Assembly: GCA_030583665.1 (NCBI GenBank)
Contig: CP129469.1
Span: forward strand, 2,409,043 to 2,473,042
Length of the DNA stretch: 64,000 nucleotides
Reading direction: 5' to 3'
Source of the DNA: Candidatus Jettenia sp. AMX2
GTDB taxonomy: Bacteria > Planctomycetota > Brocadiia > Brocadiales > Brocadiaceae
The number at the start of each line of letters is the position of its first letter. Positions within the stretch are counted from its first letter, which is position 1. The translations under genes and the position numbers were made by a program. The notes beneath the pieces were generated by a model. It saw only the letters and a program-made list of their open reading frames with translations. It ran no database searches and was not told where the DNA came from. This document shows positions 35,987 through 44,412 of this stretch, one piece after another.

Positions 35987-37705
35987 TTATATCTCCTGTC
36001 CAATTTGCTGGATAAGAAGGTCTACATTAAAAGGTCTGCCATCGAATTTCAAGAGTGAACGGGTGGCTTTTATTCCTGTTTCACGTTTTAATAACCTAGC
36101 AAGCTGGGCGCCGGCATTGTTTTCCACAACAATAATTTTTTTCGCTCCCTTAAGCAATTCAATCATATCTGAAGCCGGGAAAGGCCAGACCTGTGGCAAA
36201 TGAATATATCCTATATTCTTATCTGGAATCGAATCCTTCATTTCACTTAACACCCCGTAAGTAGAACCAAAACCAATGAGGACACAATCGGCTCCTTCCA
36301 CATCAAACACTTTTGGCTTCTCTATTTCACCCGATAGGCCTGCCATCTTTTTGTAAAATCTTTTTTCAACCATCATGGTGCGTATCCAAGCATCTTCCGT
36401 AATATGCCCTTCTTCTGTATGTTCATCACTGTCTGCATAAATAGGATCTTCTATCCAGGAAGGGATTGCCCTGGGAGATATGCCTGATTCAGTGATCTGA
36501 TATCGTTTGTAATTTTTTACATTCTTAGACTCTTCCTTTGATACAATATATCTCTGTACTTTTATACTATCCGGATCAAATATTTCGACATTCCTGTAAG
36601 AATCTGCCAAATGCTGGTCTGACATAATAATGACAGGTATCTGATATTTTTCTGCCATATTAAAGGCCTTTACGGTTAAATAAAATGCCTCTTCAATTGA
36701 GCCGGGCGAGAATATAAGCCTTGCAAATTCGCCATGACCTGCGGAAATGAGAAAATCAAGATCCCCCTGTTCCGTGCGGGTAGGGAAGCCGGTTGCGGGA
36801 CCGGGCCTCTGCCCTTCGTAAATTACAATGGGGGTTTCCGTCATGCCGGCGAGGCTTAAACCTTCTGCCATAAGAGCGAACCCACCGCCAGAAGTGCCTG
36901 TCATTGACCGTACTCCTGTAAAAGATGCCCCGATTACCATGTTTACCGCTGCAATTTCATCTTCTGCCTGTTCGACAACCATGTTAAATCTTTTTGCATA
37001 ATGGGCCATAATGTTCGTAAGGTTTGTAGCTGGCGTCATGGGGTATGCTGAGTAAAATTTGCAACCTGCTTTAATTGCCCCTAACCCCACCGCATCGATA
37101 GCAGTCATTAAAAGGGTGTCTTTTGCATCGCCTTTTTTAATTTTAAATATGTCTTTCTTGAAATTATTTATTGAAAAATCATATCCGGCCCGGGCAGCTT
37201 CTATATTTTTTTCAATAATATCCTTTTTTTTATCTGAAAATGCGGTTCTCAACACCTTATCAACATAACGAAAATCCACACCGGTCATTTCTGCCAGGAA
37301 ACCACAGGCAACCGAATTAACAAATTTTTCATCGCCTCCAATCTCTTTTGCCATGTGGTACATCGGAATATCAAAAAATGCACTGTCTTCTCCGGTAATA
37401 TTAAATCTCTTTTTATCCAGAATGACTATCCCCTCTTTTGATATATCCTTTCTGTGCATATCGACACTTTTATTATCCAAGGCTACTACAATATCAGATT
37501 TCTGGCGCAGTGTATAGAGTTGCTTATTTGAGATTCTTATTTGAAAAAAGTTATTGCCTCCCCGTATCCTTGACATGTAATCCTGATTGGCAAAAATATA
37601 AAATCCCGAATCTTTGAATACATGACATAAGGCCCCTCCAACAGTCTGCATTCCCTGACCAGCTTCGCCTGCAATTTTTATTGTGAGTTCATTATTCATA
37701 TTCAT
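35987..37705 (-). CDS. korA: 2-oxoacid:ferredoxin oxidoreductase, fused gamma-alpha subunit (KorA-like)
   Basis: Single chain of 572 aa joining the gamma domain (residues ~5-190: IKIAGEAGQGMQTVGGALCH, ANQDYMSRIRGGNNF) and the alpha/pyrimidine domain (~195-572: YSAYPMTPATNLTNIM, MTGTSGGGFALMAEGLSLAG, PTRTEQGDL, VWPFPASDMIELLKGAKKI). This is the two-subunit layout of KorAB/OforAB types. Start is ATG at 37705 or the second ATG at 37699; no strong site decides. It heads the operon korA-korB-tpx/PCD-pfpI-fbaB. Confidence 0.93.
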   Translation of the reverse strand: MNMNNELTIKIAGEAGQGMQTVGGALCHVFKDSGFYIFANQDYMSRIRGGNNFFQIRISNKQLYTLRQKSDIVVALDNKSVDMHRKDISKEGIVILDKKRFNITGEDSAFFDIPMYHMAKEIGGDEKFVNSVACGFLAEMTGVDFRYVDKVLRTAFSDKKKDIIEKNIEAARAGYDFSINNFKKDIFKIKKGDAKDTLLMTAIDAVGLGAIKAGCKFYSAYPMTPATNLTNIMAHYAKRFNMVVEQAEDEIAAVNMVIGASFTGVRSMTGTSGGGFALMAEGLSLAGMTETPIVIYEGQRPGPATGFPTRTEQGDLDFLISAGHGEFARLIFSPGSIEEAFYLTVKAFNMAEKYQIPVIIMSDQHLADSYRNVEIFDPDSIKVQRYIVSKEESKNVKNYKRYQITESGISPRAIPSWIEDPIYADSDEHTEEGHITEDAWIRTMMVEKRFYKKMAGLSGEIEKPKVFDVEGADCVLIGFGSTYGVLSEMKDSIPDKNIGYIHLPQVWPFPASDMIELLKGAKKIIVVENNAGAQLARLLKRETGIKATRSLLKFDGRPFNVDLLIQQIGQEI

Positions 37706-37861
37706 ATTATTTTACCAACTATTTAGAAATAAAAAAGGATTGTAAGATTGCGAAGACAAGGCAACCGCGATGCTATCAAATATCTCTGTCTTCTGCAAGG
37801 ATAATTATTCGGGAGGAAGTGTTGAGGAAAAAACAAATTACGTAATTATTATGCGTGTTTA

Positions 37862-37999
37862 TTAAAGCCGACATTCGAGAGGTTTTTATATCTCTTGTAA
37901 TTTCAAAGGCTTATGAAACTGATATTTTATTGTTTAATTAGTTAAATCATTAAATAACAATGACTTAACAATTAGACTTCTCGAATGTCAGTTAAAGCC
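37862..37999. mobile_element. MITE-like element with terminal inverted repeats and flanking direct repeats
   Basis: GACATTCGAGAGG (37870-37882) and CTTCTCGAATGTC (37977-37989) form inverted ends matching at 12 of 13 positions. They are bounded by the same 8-bp sequence TTAAAGCC on both sides (37862-37869 and 37992-37999); two extra bases separate the right end from its direct repeat. The inside is AT-rich, non-coding, with a second inner hairpin around 37935-37975. No transposase. Confidence 0.65.
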
Positions 38000-38011
38000 T
38001 TGTAAATACTA

Positions 38012-38185
38012 TCATTTCAGTTCTCCATGCGTGTGATACAAGTTTGCCACCGTCTGTCGTTCCAGACTTTCCCGGCTTCCTGTTTCCGCAGAAATAACAT
38101 ATTCGTGTCTGATTGATGACTTTGTGTACAGTTCCTGTATTTTCTTAAAAATTCCAAGGCTTCCAATAAGAACCATTCCATCCAT
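38012..38185 (-). CDS. Possible small protein or gene remnant (57 codons)
   Basis: Open frame starting MDGMVLIGSLGIFKKIQELY and ending RQTVANLYHTHGELK; the frame is open for another 17 codons upstream without a start codon other than the ATG at 38185. The composition looks protein-like (amphipathic helix, charged C-terminal half), but there is no clear ribosome site and I recognise no family. It may be a relic of a longer gene. Confidence 0.3.
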   Translation of the reverse strand: MDGMVLIGSLGIFKKIQELYTKSSIRHEYVISAETGSRESLERQTVANLYHTHGELK

Positions 38186-38403
38186 AAGCTGTAGAATGGC
38201 TTTTCTCGTTAATAAGGGGTTTGAAATATTATACGCTTATTAGAAGCCCGTTTTATGCGAAATGAACGGTAAAATATCTTAACTGTACGATAAAATGCCA
38301 TGTTCCGTATAAATTATGGTTACTTTGTCTCCGGGCTTACACTGTGTAAAAACGAATGTACATCTCGCAGTAGAGCTGTCTCACTTCACAACGGATTCAG
38401 CAT

Positions 38404-38445
38404 GCAGGGAAACACTGTCTGCAAATTACCGTTTCGTTCATTTCT
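38404..38445 (-). repeat. Degenerate bipartite palindrome repeat
   Basis: GCAGGGAAACACTGTCTGC followed by AAATTACCGTTTCGTTCATT, an eroded copy of the GGCAGGCA palindrome and linker seen at 24991-25067 and 59510-59561 (inverted). Confidence 0.6.
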
Positions 38446-38480
38446 GGAAGTCATGTTATCATAATTTCTGTTTTGTTTGT

Positions 38481-38519
38481 AAAAGAAATGGCCCGTCATG
38501 CCGGCGGGCCATTTCTTTT
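38481..38519 (-). terminator. Rho-independent terminator of the di-heme cytochrome gene
   Basis: Perfect 15-bp stem AAAAGAAATGGCCCG (38481-38495) / CGGGCCATTTCTTTT (38505-38519) with a 9-nt loop. On the minus strand it ends in TTTCTTTT, 11 bp after the cytochrome stop. The AT flanks make it bidirectional. Confidence 0.85.
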
Positions 38520-38529
38520 CACGAATTTA

Positions 38530-39555
38530 CTATAGCGCCTTCATAAACTCTACCAGGTCTTCCATCTCCTGCTGTGTCAGATGGGATGTCCTGCCGTGCA
38601 TGTCCTTGTCATTCACCGTATTATTAATCGTGTCCATCAGCGTCCTTGCCCCACCATCATGAAAATAGGTGCCTGATGCATAAATATCCCTCAGCGTCGG
38701 CGTGTCAAACTCCTTCACCAGGTCTAACCCGATAATCGGCGTATCACTCTCTTCACCATAAGGATCTTCCCCTGCCTCCAGCGCTGCCTGGTTAAATACC
38801 TTACCCGGCGTTGAACGGAACCCCTTTACTCCTACCCTTCCGGTTCCTACATCATGCGTCTGTGCATCGCTAAACAGTGACCTCGTATCCAGCGCATCAC
38901 CAGGATGACACTCTGCACATCCTACCTTCGGATCGTTAAATATCTTCTCGCCACGCTTCTGCGCCTCTGTCAGACTCCCATCCGGATTTCTGAACGGACT
39001 ACCCGTAAACTCCAATGCCCTGATATAGCAAATGATCGCCTCAAGCCTCTCAGGTGAAAAGTTCTCACTCCTGAACACAAAACCAGGATCCCTTCCGCAT
39101 ACACGGTCCAGAGAACTCGTCGCTCCCACGATCTCATCAGGATGACCCGTGAAACCCTCATGCCTGAACGGCGGCAGATACCTTCCGCCACGAATGTACT
39201 TCGTGTTCTTCCAGCTCCCCCAGCCTTCATCTCCTAAATCCCAGATCAAACCCGTTGTCTGACCTCTCTCATAATGACAACTGGCGCATGCATACTCACC
39301 CTGCAGACCCCAGGAAGCATCATTGAATATAAACTGACCGTATCTCACCAGCTCACTCTTAAACGGTGAATGCTTTACCCGGTAATGTACCTCAGGCACC
39401 GTTAATGGCTCACCTCTTGGAAGCATCTCCCATTCCGGCCCCGTCTGAATCACCCCGATAACCTGTGGCATCCCCGCCATCAATTCACCGGTCGTTGCTA
39501 CCCCTGCAATACCAAGGGCTGCAACCAAACCTATCTTCAATGTCTTCGTAACCAT
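38530..39555 (-). CDS. Exported di-heme cytochrome c (cytochrome c peroxidase / MauG family)
   Basis: 341-aa protein with an N-terminal signal peptide (VAALGIAGVATTGELMAG region). Two heme sites: CASCH at the first domain and CAECH at the second, in the order of the CCP/MauG fold, with the later TLRDIYASGTYFHDGGARTL segment typical of the family. Family members reduce hydrogen peroxide or do long-range oxidation. Strong AGGAGG precedes the ATG, codons are more G+C-rich than in the neighbours, and a perfect terminator follows, which suggests high, single-gene expression. Located outside the cytoplasm. Confidence 0.92.
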   Translation of the reverse strand: MVTKTLKIGLVAALGIAGVATTGELMAGMPQVIGVIQTGPEWEMLPRGEPLTVPEVHYRVKHSPFKSELVRYGQFIFNDASWGLQGEYACASCHYERGQTTGLIWDLGDEGWGSWKNTKYIRGGRYLPPFRHEGFTGHPDEIVGATSSLDRVCGRDPGFVFRSENFSPERLEAIICYIRALEFTGSPFRNPDGSLTEAQKRGEKIFNDPKVGCAECHPGDALDTRSLFSDAQTHDVGTGRVGVKGFRSTPGKVFNQAALEAGEDPYGEESDTPIIGLDLVKEFDTPTLRDIYASGTYFHDGGARTLMDTINNTVNDKDMHGRTSHLTQQEMEDLVEFMKAL

Positions 39556-39713
39556 ATGAAACCTCCTTACTTAAATTACAAAATAAACAATACCGCCAAT
39601 AATGATAAGCCAGCTTCGTTCCTTACTTTTAATTACATTTTTTCCAGCATCACCTCCCTGTTTAGCTTATAAGTTCCCAAATAAACCTTACCCCCTATAC
39701 ATTAAAAATTAAA

Positions 39714-39810
39714 TTATAGTGCTTAAAATATCAAACCGAACGTATATTCAATCGATGAGAAAACTATCCCGCTGGCCATTAGAGATTACTTCGCTTACGC
39801 TCGCAATGAC
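39714..39810. repeat. 97-bp dispersed repeat, second copy
   Basis: Matches 27785-27886 in order: TATCAAACCGAAC, GAGAAAACTATCCCGC, AGAGATTACTTCGCTTACG and CTCGCAATGAC. Confidence 0.75.
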
Positions 39811-39865
39811 CGTGTGCTTGTCATTGCGCGGGTCTTATCCGAAGCAATCCCCCCCTGCCGCACCC

Positions 39866-39930
39866 GTCATCGAGAAGGCGAAGCCTGAAGCAATCCCAAA
39901 GACAAAGATTGCTTCGCTCCTCGTAATGAC
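39866..39930. repeat. Complete GTCATtGCGA-family palindromic element
   Basis: GTCATCGAG...GAAGCAATCC (left) faces GATTGCTTCGCTCC...TAATGAC (right), a compact 65-bp copy of the element at 19976-20057. An additional left half lies at 39820-39851. Confidence 0.7.
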
Positions 39931-39946
39931 AGAAACGGTCTTGTTT

Positions 39947-39963
39947 GGTGGGCAATGCCCACC
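39947..39963. repeat. GGTGGGCA-type 17-bp palindrome
   Basis: GGTGGGCAATGCCCACC, identical to the copy at 20074 and again followed within a few bases by the long repeat family. Confidence 0.8.
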
Positions 39964-39969
39964 CTACAT

Positions 39970-40124
39970 TGAAATTGTTTTTAACACGAAGTTTATGAAG
40001 AACATGAAGAAAGACAGAATTTAGATTTGCTTTGTAATTTCTCAGTAATTACCCTGACAGGGTTCTCAACCCTGTCAGGGTTTTCAGTATTTTTCTCTTC
40101 ATGAGCTTCGTGTCCTTCGTGGTA
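39970..40124. repeat. Long dispersed repeat, copy 2, with perfect internal palindrome
   Basis: Same sequence blocks as 19753-19880. It includes ACCCTGACAGGGTT (40051-40064), loop CTC, AACCCTGTCAGGGT (40068-40081), a perfect 14-bp inverted repeat lacking in copy 1, where only one arm is kept. Confidence 0.8.
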
Positions 40125-40136
40125 TTAGTTACTATA

Positions 40137-40237
40137 GATTCTTTGCTTCGCTCAGAATGACATAAAACGAAAGCTTGCTCTAAGCAAAATCAAAGGGAAT
40201 TACTTTGTTGTCATGCTAAACGAAGCGAAGCATCTCT
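40137..40237. repeat. Inverted pair of TTCGCTTCGCTCAGAATGACA-type sequences
   Basis: GATTCTTTGCTTCGCTCAG... (40137-40162) and TGTCATGCTAAACGAAGCGA... (40210-40237) are imperfect inverted copies; a third copy lies at 44063-44090. Confidence 0.65.
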
Positions 40238-40548
40238 CCTTTGGACCGTTGAAATTCTGTACATCAATCAATAAAAATCCTGATACTACAACTTGGAAAT
40301 GATTACGATTAAATCTTCATTCTTTGTGTAGTAAACATATCAGCAATGAGAATGCCAAAATATTATATTAAAAATCTATAGACATAACTATATATAATTA
40401 TATGATTTATGAATTTATAAATATTTATTCATAAAAAAGTGTTTATTGGATTTTTGACAGGAATAGGTCTGTATCTCATTACCTGGAGAATAAATCTTGC
40501 ATTAAATATTATATCTAAAAGACTTATATTAGTGCCTGAATATGGGCA

Positions 40549-41955
40549 TTAGTGCGCCCATTCGCTGGCAGAGGTACAAAGTCTTGCTATATTATACTTA
40601 GCAAGTTTATTTTGAAGTGTTGTGCGTGGTATACGTAATATCTCAGACATACGTACCTGATTGCCGTTTGTCTTTTGATAAGCCCATAAGAGGAGTTTTT
40701 TCTCTGCCTCGCAGAGTGTTTCCTGTAAATCAAGAGAGTCAATTGTTGAGAGTTCGACAGGAAATATCGAGGAGGCCGTCTCTTTTCCCGAAACAGTGCC
40801 GGGAAGGTTCTTTGGTATGATGGTATGGGAGGAACAAAAAGTAACGGCATGTTCAACAGCATTTTCCAGTTCCCTAATGTTTCCCGGCCAATTATACATC
40901 AGGAGCAGATTAAGCGCTTCATCGGATATAAAGTGGACATCGACACGTTGCCGTGTTGCATATTTTTTAATAAAGTAGTTTACCAGGAGTGGTATGTCTG
41001 CTTTTCTTTCCCTTAAAGGCGGAAGATGAATCGTAACAACATTAAGCCGGTAATACAGATCTTCACGAAAACAGCCTTCCAACACATGCTTTTTTAGATC
41101 TTTCTTGGTTGCGCAGATAAAACGCACATCGACAGGGATTGTCTCTTCGCCACCTACGCGTTCAAACTCTCTTTCCTGAATAATCCTGAGTAATTTAACC
41201 TGTATCTCCACTGGGATATCATCTATATCATCAAGAAATATCGTACCTCCGTTAGCAAGTTCAAAACGTCCCCGCCTCATCCTGATAGCCCCTGTAAACG
41301 ACCCCTTTTCATGTCCGAAAAGTTCACTCTCCAGAATTTCTTTATTTAATGTTGCACAACTGAGTTTTACGAAAGGTCCGTCACGGCGGTTGCTGTTGTA
41401 ATGAATTGCGCTGGCTGTAAGTTCCTTGCCTGTACCACTCTCCCCCTGAATAAGTATTGTTGTATCCCTGTTGGATACGGTTCCTATAATCTCAAATATC
41501 CGTTTCATGGCATCGCTTTTCCCGATAATATTGTCATAGCCATACTGGGTGAGTATCTGCTGTCTGAGCATACGGTTCTCTGTGACAACTGCTTTATGTT
41601 TGAGCGCCTTCTGAAGTTTAAGAATCAGTTCTTCGAGTGAAAATGGCTTTGTTACATAGTCATATGCCCCTTCTTTCATGGATACAACGGCATTCTCAAT
41701 AGAACCGTAAGCAGTCATAATGATAACGACTGCATCGGAGGACACTTTTTTTATTTCTCTCAGGAAATCAATACCATCCATCCTGGGCATGCGGAAATCG
41801 GTTATAACGGCATCAAAGTTTTTGGATTGTAATGCTTTAAGGCCCTCAATAGCATTGGACAAAGAGGTAACGTCATGCCCCTCCTTAATCAGCCTGTCCT
41901 CAAGGGACATGCGGATAAGTTTTTCATCATCGACAACAAGTATAGTGTTTTTCAT
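40549..41955 (-). CDS. Sigma-54-dependent response regulator (NtrC family), RR1
   Basis: 468 aa: receiver domain (phospho-accepting Asp53 in [12 protein letters not shown]), AAA+ sigma-54 interaction domain, Fis-type HTH ([20 protein letters not shown]). The Walker A is GESGTGKE, the loop that contacts sigma-54 is GSFTGA (variant of GAFTGA) and Walker B is [10 protein letters not shown] with Asp in place of the usual Glu, a form seen in a subgroup of these regulators. It follows its presumed partner kinase by 30 bp on the minus strand. No typical -24/-12 promoter was found for its targets. Confidence 0.93.
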   Translation of the reverse strand: MKNTILVVDDEKLIRMSLEDRLIKEGHDVTSLSNAIEGLKALQSKNFDAVITDFRMPRMDGIDFLREIKKVSSDAVVIIMTAYGSIENAVVSMKEGAYDYVTKPFSLEELILKLQKALKHKAVVTENRMLRQQILTQYGYDNIIGKSDAMKRIFEIIGTVSNRDTTILIQGESGTGKELTASAIHYNSNRRDGPFVKLSCATLNKEILESELFGHEKGSFTGAIRMRRGRFELANGGTIFLDDIDDIPVEIQVKLLRIIQEREFERVGGEETIPVDVRFICATKKDLKKHVLEGCFREDLYYRLNVVTIHLPPLRERKADIPLLVNYFIKKYATRQRVDVHFISDEALNLLLMYNWPGNIRELENAVEHAVTFCSSHTIIPKNLPGTVSGKETASSIFPVELSTIDSLDLQETLCEAEKKLLLWAYQKTNGNQVRMSEILRIPRTTLQNKLAKYNIARLCTSASEWAH

Positions 41956-41985
41956 TAAAAATATTTCTGCTGAAATTAGAACAAT

Positions 41986-43935
41986 TTATCTGTCCATCAG
42001 AGAGGCAACTAGAGAAGGAAGGCATATCTTAAAAGTCGTTCCTTCTCCAACCTTACTTTTAACAGATATTTTACCATGGTGGTCTTCTACGATCCTTTTC
42101 GAAATAGCCAGTCCCATACCAAGCCCATTTCCGCCTTCGCTATCCTTTTTTGTACTAAAGAAGGGTTCAAATATCCTGTCTGTAATTTCTTCACTAATAC
42201 CCCATCCGGTATCGGCAATAGTAACAGTAACATAATCCACATATTCTTTGCAAGTATCGGTCACTATCGTAAGGACTCCACCGTTTGGCATGCTCTCAAT
42301 CGCATTGATCATAATATTAATAAATACCTGGGATATATGATCGGCATCTATATACACCGGTTGAAGACATTCGTTGAGTTCTTTAGCAATGTGTACCTGT
42401 CCCGGTTCAATCCTATATTCGATAAATTCGAGAGAGGTATTGACTACCGTGTTAACATTACTTTCAGACAAACGGAGGGTGTATGGCCTTGAAAAGGTTA
42501 AAAGGCGTTTTACAATAATCTCGACACGTTTGAGACCTTCCAGCATAAGAGAAGAGTATTTTTTTGTTTGCGGTACGTTTTCCGGCTCGTTTTTCAGCAT
42601 GCTGGCAAAATTCTGTAATCCTCCCAGGGGATTATTAATTTCATGGGCAACATCAGCCGCAAGCTCTCCTACGGCAGCAAGGCGTTCTGCACGCAACAAT
42701 TGAATTGTCCGTTCATTCACTTTCTGTTCAAGGTTTGAATATGATTCCTTTAGTTTTGCTGCCATCCGGTTAAATTCTTGTGCAAGAAGGCCTACTTCAT
42801 TCTCTGACATAACAGATATCCGGTGATCAAGATTCCCTGAGGCAATAGCCTTTGCCCCTTCTGCCAATTGTAATATAGGTCTTGTAATCCGGTTTGTAAG
42901 TGATATCCCAAGGGTAATAACAACAGTAATGCAGATAATGATCAGCACAATTACACGTATTTTCAGCTCTTCAACAGGGGCAAAAGCCTCCGCCATATCC
43001 TGCTTTGCCACAAGTCCCCAATTAAGTATCGGGATATGCCGGTAGGCAGAGAGCACACGAATATTTCTGTAGTCCATTGACTCTTTAATACCTTCTTCTC
43101 CCCTGGAACTTAATACAGCGGAAATATCCCTGGTAGAATAGATAGGACTGATAAGCTTCATGGCTGATCCCTGTTTATGACGAAGGTTATTTAAATAAAC
43201 AATAGTATCCCTGTCCTTTCGTACAAGAAGTGTCTCTCCCGTATCACCCATTCCCGGCCAGTTCCTTATTAACGGTTCGATACTATTTTTAACATTGATA
43301 TCCAGCAAGATAACACCAACGATTATATTACTGGTTTCCAGGGTCATCGTATCTGTCATAAAGACAGGACAAAAATATGTCATATAATTCTGTCCCGTAA
43401 GTTCTGAGAAATGAATGTCTTTTACTGCTATATCCTTTTCCTGAAGGATTCGAATATAATCACCAAATGATTCTATAGTCTTGCCAATAATATTCGGATA
43501 GGTAGAAATAACTATCTCCCCATTAGCACCATCAATTATCGAGATGATATTATAATGTTTGTAAATCTGTTTAAGGACATGAAGGTTATCCAGAAGTCTT
43601 ATGTAGTTTATCCGGCCTGTTTCTGAGCTTACGAATTGTTCAACATTCTCAAACCTTCGCCTTTGCTGCAGAAGATTTGTTGCCGCTGCGGCAAGTACTT
43701 TATTCCGTGCAATTACCGATGTATCGATAAGTCTTTCATCCAGCCAGCTCATTAATTCATTCTTTTTCAGGTCGGCTATAGAGGTAAGCTGCTCAATAAC
43801 CCGCTGTTCAATTGCATTCTTTCCACTATAGTATTCCATGATACAAACAACAAGGAGTGGTACTGTAGTCAAAATGCAGATATAACAAATGAGTTGTATT
43901 TTAATGCTCTTGAAGAAATTCTTATTATATTTCAC
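41986..43935 (-). CDS. Membrane sensor histidine kinase, HK1
   Basis: 649 aa: TM1 about residues 13-34, extracytoplasmic sensor (cache-like) ~35-320, TM2 ~327-347, HAMP, dimerisation/phosphoacceptor domain with AAVGELAADVAHEINNPLGG (His431), ATPase domain with DTGWGISEEI, FEPFFSTK and GNGLGMGLAI. The gene is divergent from HK2 across a 477-bp gap. Probably phosphorylates RR1 encoded next to it. The signal is not apparent. Confidence 0.93.
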   Translation of the reverse strand: MKYNKNFFKSIKIQLICYICILTTVPLLVVCIMEYYSGKNAIEQRVIEQLTSIADLKKNELMSWLDERLIDTSVIARNKVLAAAATNLLQQRRRFENVEQFVSSETGRINYIRLLDNLHVLKQIYKHYNIISIIDGANGEIVISTYPNIIGKTIESFGDYIRILQEKDIAVKDIHFSELTGQNYMTYFCPVFMTDTMTLETSNIIVGVILLDINVKNSIEPLIRNWPGMGDTGETLLVRKDRDTIVYLNNLRHKQGSAMKLISPIYSTRDISAVLSSRGEEGIKESMDYRNIRVLSAYRHIPILNWGLVAKQDMAEAFAPVEELKIRVIVLIIICITVVITLGISLTNRITRPILQLAEGAKAIASGNLDHRISVMSENEVGLLAQEFNRMAAKLKESYSNLEQKVNERTIQLLRAERLAAVGELAADVAHEINNPLGGLQNFASMLKNEPENVPQTKKYSSLMLEGLKRVEIIVKRLLTFSRPYTLRLSESNVNTVVNTSLEFIEYRIEPGQVHIAKELNECLQPVYIDADHISQVFINIMINAIESMPNGGVLTIVTDTCKEYVDYVTVTIADTGWGISEEITDRIFEPFFSTKKDSEGGNGLGMGLAISKRIVEDHHGKISVKSKVGEGTTFKICLPSLVASLMDR

Positions 43936-44412
43936 GGGGATTTTTACCTGTTTCCACCTGCAATTGTTATTTCACACAAACAAAGAAAAAATTTTGTATT
44001 TTGATTGTATCAACAATCTGACACTGTTCAAGGGAATTCAACTTATGATGATATTGATGAATGAGATTCTTCGCTTCGCTCAGAATGACATGGAGGAAAC
44101 AGGTTGTCCGGGAATTCACTTTTTGTGATTAAGGTTAGCTAATTTTTATATAAACAAAACAATATTTGGTCGATGGGATAAATAATTACCTTTAAACCGG
44201 ATATCAACAAATACTTCGTTTCTCTTGTACCTAATTTAAATAAATTCACTGAACACATCACAGAATCCTGAACAAGTGCTCCGCTATCACTATTTACCGC
44301 TTGATGTTGCCAGTATTACTTTAGTAAAATTATTAAAGATCATTATGAAATTCCCATTTACCTTTTCTATACTTTCAATCCTTTCACAAGCGGAAGCTAT
44401 GAAGGACACCCT
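43936..44412. other. Divergent promoter region between the two kinase pairs
   Basis: 477 bp, AT-rich, with one TTCGCTTCGCTCAGAATGACA repeat (44063-44090). A 23-codon frame (44344-44416, MKFPFTFSILSILSQ...) ends in an ATGA overlap with HK2 but has no supporting ribosome site. I saw no clear sigma-70 or sigma-54 promoter. Confidence 0.5.
44063..44090. repeat. TTCGCTTCGCTCAGAATGACA repeat, third copy
   Basis: GAGATTCTTCGCTTCGCTCA followed by GAATGACA; cf. 40137-40162. Confidence 0.65.

Larger units (their letters stand above)
37706..38529. other. Long gene-poor gap between korA and the di-heme cytochrome
   Basis: 824 bp. It contains a MITE-like element (37870-37991), a possible 57-codon reading frame (38012-38185, minus), a degenerate bipartite palindrome copy (38404-38445) and the cytochrome's terminator (38481-38519). 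No other gene seen. Confidence 0.6.
39556..40548. other. ~1 kb repeat nest upstream of the cytochrome and RR genes
   Basis: 993 bp without a gene. In order: the leader of the cytochrome (to ~39710), a 97-bp repeat (39714-39810), one half and one whole GTCATTGCGA element (39820-39930), a GGTGGGCA palindrome (39947-39963), the long repeat with a 14-bp perfect palindrome (39970-40124) and a TTCGCTTCGCTCAGAATGAC inverted pair (40137-40237). The rest to 40548 is AT-rich with nothing recognised. Confidence 0.75.

Noticed and set aside
40051-40081. Perfect ACCCTGACAGGGTT hairpin as a terminator
   Set aside because: It lies inside a repeat far from any gene end and, although TTTT follows, no transcript would be terminated there that I can identify.
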